Of a DNA stretch of 10,473 bases, positions 1 to 7,760 are shown piece by piece. The stretch is from Parachlorella kessleri. Its lineage: Eukaryota; Chlorophyta; Trebouxiophyceae; Chlorellales; Chlorellaceae. The translations under genes and the position numbers were made by a program. The stretch spans positions 1-10,473 of the forward strand of contig BBXU01003402.1 in assembly GCA_001598975.1 (NCBI GenBank), written 5' to 3'. The notes under the pieces were generated by a model that worked only from the letters and a program-made list of their open reading frames with translations, was not told the DNA's origin and searched no databases. Position 1 is the first letter of the stretch. Each line of letters begins with the position of its first letter.

Positions 1-1750
1 GTAAACCCGATGACGCCTACGCCCAGGGGCCCCACAACGATCCTTTTGCCCCAAGACAGGCTGTCGGTGCTGAAGCACAAGTGCACCTCCCTGTAGGAGT
101 GCGAAGAGAGCTCACGCGGCCAGTGCTCACGTCTGGCCCTCAGCACAAGGCGTTGTAGAGAGGGTGCTCACCAGGTGCCCCCGCTACCGCCAGCTTCAGG
201 CGCGGCAAACAAGAAAGGGTGGCAGCAGGGCAGCTCCTACCTGACCCTGAGCTCGAAATAGTCGAAGAAGGGGGTGCTCATGGCGGGGCGGTGCTGGACC
301 ACCATGCTCTCCCACTCCCTTGAGGGAGCCTGCCTGCACAGCAGGGGAAGCAGAGCACGTCAGCTCCTTGCGGCACAGCCGCAACTCTCCCACTCCCTGG
401 CAGGAGCCTGCCTGCATAGGGGTGGGCAGATTACGTCAGCCCCCTCCAAGGTAGCCGCGCGGGAGAGCTGCACCCGCCAAGGCCAGGCTGCATGTTCCAG
501 CGGGGCAGCCTGCTCTTGGACAGAAGCGTGAGAACCATAAGGCGACAGGCAGCCTCCCCCGCCTACTCCACGGCGTGTGCGCCCTCCCAGCGCTGCCTGG
601 CTCCCAGCGGAAAGCTATGACCTGCCCTGTGTGGGCGGCATCCCTGCTTGCAAACGCTGTACACCCGTACCGTACTGCGAGGTGTACCAGCGGCAGCCTG
701 GGATAGTTTTCGGCTGCGTAGCCCAAATGACTCGCCGCCCTGCTTGCCTGAACTCCGCTATGAGGTCCCGGTAGTCTGACAGCTCCTGGTGCACACTCTC
801 CAGCCTCCGCCGGAACTTGCGCAGCGCCAGCTGCTCTTCCAAGTCGGAGGTAGCCGAGGCACGCTCCGCCACCCTGCTAGCCACACAAACGGGACGTGCT
901 TGCCACTGGGTGTCCCAGCGTCCGGCTGCAACCTCCTCTGGTATGGGAGACTCTAAGGGCAGCACTGTTCGACGCCTCGACTCAGCTGGTGCGACCCTGC
1001 ACCTTCAATCCACTTACACGTGCCCTGGTCAGCCCCCCATTGTTCCTGCCCTGAGGATCACTCGACAGTGAGCAGGTGTGGTGCACTCCAACGCCCATGC
1101 ACCTCCAGGAAGCCCCCTGCGGCTGAGCTGCCACCATGCTGGGCCGTATCCTGGCCACCGCACCTGTCCAGCACCCCCTGCGCCAAGCTGGGCCACTGCC
1201 GACTGAAGGCGATCAGTTTGCGCCACTCCTCAGGAGTCTTCTGCTGAAATACGTCAATGAGCTTGTCATAGACCTCCTGGTTGCTGGCCTGTGCCTCCTG
1301 CTTCAGAGTGGTGCCGGCTGACGAGGCGGCGCTTGATGGCGATGGGCCTGTGGCTGTGACTGCTGCTATGGCTGGCGGGGGCGCCATGGCACCACTGGTG
1401 TCTGTGCTACCGGTGCCTGCTGCCCTACTGATACCTGAAGCAACTGAGCCAGTTCAACGCACAGTTAGGGCCCCAAGGTTGCTCCCAAGGGGTGACCAGA
1501 GGGCGCCTGAGTCGCCCTCCTGCTGGGGGAGGGGGTGAGTATAGGACCACCGCGCTCGTGAACCACTAGGCACAGGCAGTTCTTGAACCTTCTGCCACTG
1601 GCAAAGAGGACCATGCTCACCCTTGCGATGTGATGTACGCTTGAAGCATCTGCTAAGCATAAAGTCTGGGCGAGCAGCCCTGGGCCTCAGCAACAGCCAG
1701 GCTCGCCCAGCCTGGGAAGGTTGCATCGTGCATGTGGCTCTGCTGCCCAT
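1..1750 (-). CDS. Probable plastid-targeted protein, At4g37920-like (3' end outside window)
   Basis: Inferred exons on the minus strand: 1750-1621, 1434-1164, 873-748, 333-241 and 90 to the window edge. All junction phases match and the frame stays open. An in-frame TAA lies just upstream of the ATG at 1750; a second ATG at 1726 is also possible. Residues 1 to about 45 are rich in Arg, Ser and Ala and poor in acid, as in a transit peptide, followed by a low-complexity Ala/Ser/Thr/Pro linker. The core reads KLIDVFQQKTPEEWRKLIAF, then WPSLAQGVLDR, AERASATSDLEEQLALRKF, LSDYRDLIAEFRQAPSREWE and RPAMSTPFFDYFELRV. From memory this order (DK-I-VF, WR-L-AFS-W, R--A, L-L-RK, a short helix, then R-----FF) matches the plant chloroplast family of At4g37920, whose biochemical role I do not know. 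The fifth exon (EVHLCFSTDSLSWGKR...) fits in phase but I cannot match it to the family. The family call is inference; that this is a real gene is better supported. Confidence 0.6.
307..450 (-). repeat. Imperfect tandem duplication of a 3' splice site and exon start
   Basis: Two copies of about 66 bp, at roughly 307-372 and 385-450, lie 76-78 bp apart. On the plus strand both contain CTCTCCCACTCCCT, four variable bases, then GGAGCCTGCCTGCA, followed further on by ACGTCAGC. Read on the minus strand, each copy carries a CTGAC branch-point-like site, a pyrimidine-rich stretch, a GCAG acceptor and the first 30 or so bases of exon 4. The copy at 307-372 is the one used in the gene model. The copy at 385-450 lies inside intron 3 and would read QAPAREWESC and then reach a stop. 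Confidence 0.75.
334..747 (-). other. GC-AG intron 3 of the At4g37920-like gene
   Basis: The upstream exon ends TTCAG followed by GCAAGC, a consensus GC donor. The acceptor CTGTGCAG precedes 333. This splice joins EFR to QAPSREWE with matching phase and continues the expected family pattern. Reading straight through gives AGRRVIW instead. The only nearby GT donor (GCGA/GTCATT) does not match the phase of the next exon. The intron is 414 nt. Confidence 0.55.
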
Positions 1751-1768
1751 CACCAAGCGTAGAGACGT

Positions 1769-1775
1769 CTTTATA
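1769..1775 (-). promoter_or_regulatory. TATA-like box (TATAAAG), minus strand
   Basis: TATAAAG on the minus strand lies only about 20 bp upstream of the ATG at 1750. A transcription start some 25-30 bp downstream would fall past that ATG, leaving the in-frame ATG at 1726 as the first start codon. The transit-peptide-like character is the same for either start. Confidence 0.3.
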
Positions 1776-1896
1776 GTTCTAACCTTCCTGTACAGGTTGC
1801 TTTAGGAGAAAATAACACACGCCAGGACAATGACCCACACGATTCCTAAACCCGGCCTTTAAGTGTTCCACCTTCAGTTCACTAAAAATCCACGGC

Positions 1897-1904
1897 TCTA
1901 TATC
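1897..1904 (+). promoter_or_regulatory. TATA-like element for the BFR1-like gene
   Basis: TCTATATC lies about 135 bp upstream of the BFR1-like ATG, which would imply a 5' untranslated leader of about 100 nt. Support is positional only. Confidence 0.22.
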
Positions 1905-2036
1905 ACCAGTTGTTGCACGCACCCTTATGAGGCCTCATGGCATCCAAGAGCCGCCCAGGATTCCTACCCGCCATCCTCAGTGTGGGTCTTCACCTCGTTA
2001 CCGATCCATGCGTCCCCACCCTCCATCTAGTTGATC

Positions 2037-5000
2037 ATGGCTGACGTAGATACAGCCCCCGTGGCTCCTGTAGAGGAGCAGGAGCCTGTGCAACTGACGG
2101 AGGAGGCCCCGCCTGCTAGCGAGGAGGCCCCGCAGCTCACCCTGCCTCCAGGCGTGCGCATTAAGAAGCCGGTGCGCCCCGATGACACCGAGCTGAAGAC
2201 GCAGACCAACCTGCTGCACGAGGAAATCAAGAAGAAGAAAGTCCGGATCGAGGCCATTAGCCAGCTGATTGCGGACAAGAAGGCTGGCCGGGGTGAGGGC
2301 TCAAAGGAGCAGCAGGCGATCAAGTCCAAGCTGGCAGAGCTGAAGAACCAGTTCCAAAGCCACCTGGTGAGCCCGCGGGGTCAGGTGGTTGGGGTGATCA
2401 GGGCAGAGTCTTTGGTACTTGGGTAAGACGCAGGACGGGGAACACATAGTCACAGCCGCACAGTCAGCCTGGACTGCCAGACAGTGCACTCGCTGCAGGC
2501 CTTCCGCTCTGCCTTAGCAACATGTGGACTGGCTTTGGCTACTGGATGCACTATGTGCACGCTAGTGTGGCAACGCTGGTGTGGCAATGCTGCCTTGCTT
2601 GGTGGGGCCGCAACTTGGTGGGGTCGCATCTGTTGCAGGGTCAGAAGCAATCGCTTCGCACACAGCTGGAGTCAGCGAAGAAAACTCGGGAGGCGGTGCG
2701 CACTTCGCTGCGTGAGCTGAAGAACAACCTGAAGTTCACCACAGGTGCGGTGGCTGCCAGGACTGCTGAGATGGGGGAAGTATTGGATAGGCCGGCAGCG
2801 CTGGGGACCATCTTTCGGTGGTGCTGGGAACGGCCTGTGAGCTTGGTATGTCGGTGGCAGAGAGGGACAGCTGAGGGCTGCAGGGTTTCTGACGAGCAGA
2901 CTGCAGGAAGGGGGAATCACGCCTGGGCTCCCCCATACCACATATCAGCTGTGACGGTTGATGTCTTCAAGCGTGATGGTACCGGATGCACTGCGGGCTG
3001 TCCTTGAGCGCACGCCTCCACTGCTCACCCTACCTGGGAGACTGATTATTAAGGGTGTGCTGCACTTCTGTGGCCTGCAGTGGAGGCGATTGATGAGCGC
3101 ATAGCCGAGCTGGAGGAGCGAGTGAACCACTCATCCCTGTCACTGAATGAGGAGAAGCGCATCCTGGAGGACATTAAGAAGCTCAAGCAGAGCCGTGCCA
3201 CGGTTGGGCAGTACAGCGACAAGCTGGCGCAGCTGGCGCAGGTGCGATGATGGGGAACCCTGCTCTTGGGGGCTGTGCACCCCTTCAGGAGGCGTGAGTT
3301 GGCTGGCTGTGATGGTTCGTGTTGAGGGAGTGAGCCAGACGCCTGCACAGCAAACCACCTGACTGTGCGGCTGCGAGTGCTTGATGGGACCTGTCTAGCA
3401 AGGCGTACGACGCTGGCGGGGAAGCAGTGCAGGCAAGCAGGGAGGATGGCTGCGATACTGTTGTGGGGCGGGTCCGGCTGCGGAGACTGCGAGCAGGAGG
3501 ATGGCTGGGGTGGTGGGGGTGGGTGCAGGGAAGCCAGCCGGGGCGACGTGATGGGGTGGAGCCCAGGGAGGCAGGGCCTGCCAGCTAGTATTCGGTGGGG
3601 CCACTGGTTGCAAAGCGGTACTGCCAGGGTGCAACTGTGGGCCGAGCGAGACCAGGGGACCCTCATGCGATCGAGTAGGCGTTGTTGTGGCGCAGGTGGT
3701 TATGTGCAAGCACGGCAAATGTGGTGACTTGCTTTTTTCGCACTCCAGGCGTGCATTGTTGGTAGCCTGAGCCAGTAGTAGCTTCAATAACGCAGGATGA
3801 GAGCGCTACAGATGAGCTGATGGCACGTCTCAAGGCAGCCGACGAGGAGCTCAATAAGATTAAGACGCAGGCAAGCTAGGGGGATGCATAACTGCGATGT
3901 GCAAGCCAGCAGCAGTGGAATGCTGCGGTATTTGGATTGCACCTCTCATTTGCAGCTGCTTTGTAAAGAGACACCTGGCAAATAGGCTGGGTCACCCCTG
4001 CGCAGCAGCAAGCATGGTCGGGAGGCGGGCATAGGTTTGGGGACTCTGCAGCGCCATGCAGAAAGCAAGGTAAACCAGCAGCGTCACGCAACTGGTGGAG
4101 GGCTGGTTGCGTGTCACAGGAGGAGGGGCTGCGCGGACAGCTGGCTGAGTTGCGGGAGAAGGAGGCGGAGAAGTCTTCAGACATCCCTTCCCTGATCCAG
4201 GAGAAGGACGAGTGCAGGTGGGGCGGCAGGGGTTGGCAGAAACCCCCTGTTGGCTGGGTTTATTACTCGATGGTGCGGCGATGGTGGGCCGGGTGGCAAG
4301 GGCCAAGTGTTTTCTGCACTCTACTTTCTTCTGCAGGATAGCTTCTCATCTTGCAAAAACCATGAGACTGCCCTGCTGCTGCCTGGTCCCGGGCAGGGAG
4401 GTGTGCAAGCAGGCGTACGAGAAGATCCAGGAGCTGCGGGGGGAGCACCAGGCCAAGTGGGAGGAGTACAAGGAGCAGCAGGCGCTGTGGAACCTGCAGT
4501 GGCAGGAGGACAAGAAGAAGAAGTGAGTGAGCGGTTGGCTGCGGAAGAGTGGGGGCACAAGGTAGCAGAAAGGTCATTGAGGGATCTGCCAGGCGTTGCC
4601 CGTACCGCCCAGTTTGGCAAGCTTCAAGCAGGAATGTGGCTCGGCACTGCTGGACGACCAGCAATGGGGTAAGGGGGATATTTGTGTATATATATGGCGT
4701 CCATTATTGGGACAGGTAAAGAACGGAAGGAGGAAGGTTGCTGGCATGGTCGGGCTGGCGGGTGGTGTGATGGGCGATTGCCTCGTTGCAGAAGGAAGTG
4801 TGCTTGGTAGCTGTCAGTACTGAGCAGCGCTCGGCTGTGAATCAACCATGATTCGCCTACCCTACGCAGCGTCAGGCTCAGCACAAGCATGAACCGCAGG
4901 ATCTAGTGATGCCGCGTGTTGCTAGGATGTTTGCGAAGGGGGGCTCCAGGGGATGTGAGGTTGCACTACTGGGTTGGGTGGGCTGCTTCGCGCAGGCAAG

Positions 5001-7018
5001 AAGCCTACTTGGCCGAGCGCGCGCGGCGGGACGAAGAGCGTGCAGCTCGCATGGCTGAGCTGGCGGGGGACCCCTTCAGCAAGGAGCTCACCATGTGCGA
5101 GCAGGTGCGGCACTTGGAAATCGTTGTTGGGAGCAAGGACAGGCTTAGCGCTTTGAGAGGCGTATGGAAGGCAAACGGAGTTTGGGCTTGTGTTGGGAAT
5201 AATCCAATTGGAGGTTGTGGCGCAACCTTGGGGCAGAATGGGGCCTCTCACCGCCAGTCGTTGGCAGGGTCGTTATTCCCACTGCTAATATTGCCAGGCT
5301 CGGCCTCTTTTGGGCACGTGGGCGTGTATAACCAAGCCAGGCCTTCCGCGGTAATCTGCCCGCCCTGTGTCGGCCTACTCCCCGGGCGAGTCTGTCTGTC
5401 AGGGTGTCTAACGCATGCAGGTGATCAACTACCTGTCCAAGTACGTGGCCAGCGAGGCAGCGACTGTGGAGGAGAAGAAGGCGGACCTGTCCGCGCCTGA
5501 AGGCTTTGCGCTCATGCAGCGCAAGAAGGAGGATGAGCAGGACGCCTGGATGCTGGGCAAGGGCGTGGGCGGCAAGAAGGGCGTCAAGGGCAAGGCCAAG
5601 AGCAAGGGTGAGTTCTTGTTCCTCTTCGTTCCAGGGAATCTAACCTTGGAAGTGTGATGAGAGGATGTGTCCCGAGTGGGAAGGGCCGCCGCAAGGGATG
5701 CCTGGGTCCTGTGCAGTGGATATGGCGGCAAAGAGGGCTGCATGCTGCATGCAAAGCCAGCACCAAGGGCTAGCTACTGGACGGGCAGGGGATGGGGTCC
5801 GCAACCACCGGGTTATTGTTTGCAGGCGTGCCTGCGGCTGGCAGCAGCGACGAGAAGCTGGTGCACAGCCTGGACATCCTGGAGGCGTTTGCGCAGCTCA
5901 AGCTGGAGGTGCCGCTGACCAAGTCGCGAGTGCCGCCGCTGCTGGATGAGGTCCGCGGCAAGAAGGAGTACTTCCTGGAGAAGTGAGTGGGTACAGGGTG
6001 GGAATCTGGTCATAGGGGCGTTGGCAGCGGCAGACTTGGCGGGTGGGGTGCGCGGGAGGAGACGGTGTCTCCCGAACTGCGTGTATGTCAGATAGGTGGG
6101 TCGGCTGTGCAGGTAAGACAGCTGCTGCTGTTTGGGAGGGTGGCCGGAAAAAGCGAGCCAAAGGGGCTGAAGGAAGGTGCCTTGGCGGTTCTAGAGGCAC
6201 AATTCTCTTGCTCATCGGAACCCACTTGCACAGATGTCGCCTGCTTTTGTTGGCATCTGCGGTATGCCTATCTCGTTTGTAGCTAGCAGGAGTGTTTGCC
6301 AAGCCCTGCTTTTGGTATCGTGCGCAGGCAGCAGCGGGTGAAGGAGAATGGTGCCGCAGCATTGCAACCTGAGGAGGGGGCAACAGCAGCCGACGGCGCG
6401 GAGGCCGACGCCACAGCGGCAGCCCCCGCTGCTGGCAGCGGCAAGGGCAGCCGCAAGAACGGGCGGCAGGAGGCTCTCAACCTTGACGAGGAGAACTTCC
6501 CCAGCATCGGGGGTCGTGCGGCGGCCGCTGCGCCTGCAGCAGAGCAGGCGGAGGCTGCTGATGCAGCTGGTGGCGAGCCCGACGAAGTGGAGGCTGATGA
6601 GCAGCAGCCGCTCGAGGAGGTTGAGGAGGAGGCTACAGCAGCTGATGAGGCTGGCGATGCAGCATCTGAGAGGGAGGTGGGTGGCTGGCGCTTTGCCAGC
6701 TTTGTCAAACAGGGCTTTTGTATGGCGCAGTGTATTGTGGGCAGTGGGGTGGTTGTAAGGCCGCAGTAAGGGTCTCTTTGCGGCATTGGTAAACATGGCA
6801 ATGCGATTCCCACAGGGTTGTTGTTATCTTTTCAGCCATTCAGGCACACTGTGATAGTACCAGTAAGTTTGTGCTTGCAGGCTGCAACAGAGGCTGCAGA
6901 AGGTGGTGCCGCTGCTGACAGTGCCCCGGCTCTAAGTAAGGCGGGGGAGGTGTCTGTCTCGCTGACAGTCTCTGACGAGGATGGGGAGTCTGTGACCCTC
7001 GCCATCCAAGCCAATTAA
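2037..7018 (+). CDS. BFR1-like: BFR1-like mRNP-associated coiled-coil protein (11 exons, 611 aa)
   Basis: Inferred exons: 2037-2366, 2639-2744, 3081-3241, 3796-3870, 4120-4217, 4397-4522, 4996-5104, 5421-5607, 5826-5982, 6328-6676, 6881-7018. They total 1836 nt with consistent phases. Residues 1-40 are acidic and Pro-rich. Residues 44-335 form a long charged coiled coil with family-typical stretches: KPVRPDDTELKTQ, AIDERIAELEERV, LNEEKRILEDIKKLKQSR, EYKEQQALWNLQW, LAERARRDEERAARMAEL. A C-terminal helical block (residues about 336-450) has INYLSKY, then LDILEAFAQLKLEVPLTKSR. This order matches the fungal Bfr1 (nuclear segregation protein) family. In yeast that protein binds mRNA and polysomes at the ER and affects ploidy and secretion; in algae the role is inferred. 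Fungal Bfr1 is about 470 residues, so this one is longer, mainly through an Ala/Glu-rich tail (451-611) containing LNLDEENFPSIGG at about 500-512. The gene is transcribed divergently from the At4g37920-like gene. Confidence 0.88.
2566..2629 (+). repeat. Two short tandem duplications in BFR1 intron 1
   Basis: TGTGGCAACGCTGG (2566-2579) is followed directly by TGTGGCAATGCTG (2580-2592). CTTGGTGGGGCCGCAA (2598-2613) is followed directly by CTTGGTGGGGTCGCAT (2614-2629). Both pairs sit just before the 3' splice site at 2638 and look like replication-slippage products inside the intron. Confidence 0.8.
3871..4119 (+). other. GC-AG intron 4 of the BFR1-like gene
   Basis: Exon 4 ends AAGACGCAG followed by GCAAGC. 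Reading on gives Ala-Ser-stop within three codons, so splicing at the GC is needed to continue the protein. The acceptor TCACAG at 4114-4119 restores phase 0 into EEGLRGQLAELREKEAEK, which continues the coiled coil. Donor hexamer and preceding CAG are identical to the GC-AG intron of the neighbouring gene. Length 249 nt. Confidence 0.7.
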
Positions 7019-7226
7019 ACGGCACAAGGCTGCGTTGAGTTCAGAGCTGGTGCAGTGTGCCTGTTGTCGGGACCCTCACAACGCTTCGGCCGGGGGGCCG
7101 GTGAGGCAGCATTGTGGGGCAGCTGCGTGGTGAGTGTTGGCAGCGCCATTGGCAGCATGATGTTCTTGGAAGCAGCCCGCAGTGCACGGCGGGAAGGTGT
7201 TCAGCCCTCATAATGAAGGTGTGAGC

Positions 7227-7364
7227 CACCACAATGCCGTAGCCATAGCCTTGAGGCAGCGCAGGCTGGTCTTCAATGAAGCTTTCCTGGCAGTCGTACT
7301 CCGCAACCACACCTCGCCCGATGTTTGGTCTCAAAAAGTTGTAGACAGCCAAGGATGGAGTCAT
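7227..7364 (-). pseudogene. DUR3-like fragment: Relic of the first exon of a DUR3-type urea transporter
   Basis: The minus strand reads ATG TPSLAVYNFLRPNIGRG, then VVAEYDCQESFIEDQPALPQ and GYGYGIVV. The Cys-x-x-Ser-Phe, Gln-Pro-x-Leu-x-Gln-Gly-x-Gly-Tyr-x-Ile-Val order is what I recall just before the first membrane helix of plant and fungal DUR3 urea/proton symporters (sodium:solute symporter family), where it is followed by GxGxxF. Here that continuation is missing. After VV the frame gives AHTFIMRAE, and a GT lies exactly there, so the break may coincide with an old exon border. Only about 200 bp remain before the oppositely oriented BFR1-like gene, too little for a transporter of about 650-700 residues. 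I infer a truncated gene fragment, with the upstream frame open. It could instead be a chance similarity. Confidence 0.5.
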
Positions 7365-7660
7365 TGTCTGCCTTAGTCGAAGCCTGGTTGCGGCTGGAGG
7401 TCTGTTGTCGTTGGGCGAGAGGAGCTCATTTTACTTCCTGCAATTTAAGCAATTTCTAACTGTTTGTGGGGTGATACCGGGTTGTCAGCGACCGGGCTGG
7501 TAAACACCGTAAAATGTGTGCACTAAGGTACAACCCTGCCTTCTTAAGCACGAAGGCCGTAAACAACCGTGTGCGCTCAGAAACGACCCCATGGAGTGCT
7601 CGCTGCTGTGCGTGCGGTGCGTCGGGCGGCTACAAATGACATCGCGTCCTGGCAGCAGGG

Positions 7661-7667
7661 TTTAAAG
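7661..7667 (+). promoter_or_regulatory. TATA-like box (TTTAAAG) of the small membrane-protein gene
   Basis: TTTAAAG lies about 95 bp upstream of the ATG at 7761. It is followed by a pyrimidine-rich leader (CACTCCTTCTTCTCACC) that would be 5' untranslated sequence. Support is positional only. Confidence 0.3.
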
Positions 7668-7760
7668 GCTAGCGATTCTTCCTATCGATGCAACACTTCC
7701 TACTAATCACACAGAGTCACTCCTTCTTCTCACCTTAGAACGCGTCTGACGCACGACAGC

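Larger units (their letters stand above)
1751..2036. promoter_or_regulatory. Bidirectional promoter region between divergent genes
   Basis: 286 bp separate the start codons of two divergently transcribed genes. No coding signal is seen, and the region is more AT-rich than its flanks around 1790-1910. It should hold both core promoters and both 5' untranslated regions. Sharing of elements is inferred from spacing only. Confidence 0.6.
7019..7760. other. Intergenic region: BFR1 3' flank, DUR3 relic, upstream region of next gene
   Basis: No TGTAA or AATAAA signal is seen after the BFR1 stop, so its 3' end is unplaced; the transcript may run through the DUR3 relic in antisense. A small GC-rich inverted repeat (CGGCC, GGGG loop, GGCCG) lies near 7087-7100. 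From about 7430 to 7680 the sequence is more AT-rich and has no convincing ORF. Confidence 0.5.

Noticed and set aside
3049..3666. 205-codon minus-strand open frame, the longest in the window
   Set aside because: It is antisense to BFR1 exon 3 and intron 3, is Pro/Ser low-complexity with no domain, and follows from a GC-rich, stop-poor complement of the coding exon.
4250..4672. Other-frame ORFs over BFR1 exon 6 (for example PGAAGGAPGQVGGVQ-type peptides)
   Set aside because: They are frameshifted readings of the same exon; only the frame reading YEKIQELRGEHQAKWEEYKE continues the coiled coil and matches splice phases.
6212..6813. Overlapping minus-strand open frames of 176 and 194 codons
   Set aside because: They are the complement of the Ala/Glu/Gln-rich BFR1 exon 10; GCN and CAG repeats keep the other frames free of stops.
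7016..7213. Stop-codon readthrough or a variant genetic code (64 open codons after the BFR1 TAA; about 21 after the TAG at 8966)
   Set aside because: All Gln codons in the 611-residue frame are CAG/CAA with no TAA or TAG needed inside any exon, so reassignment is not supported; open extensions of this size occur by chance in GC-rich DNA.
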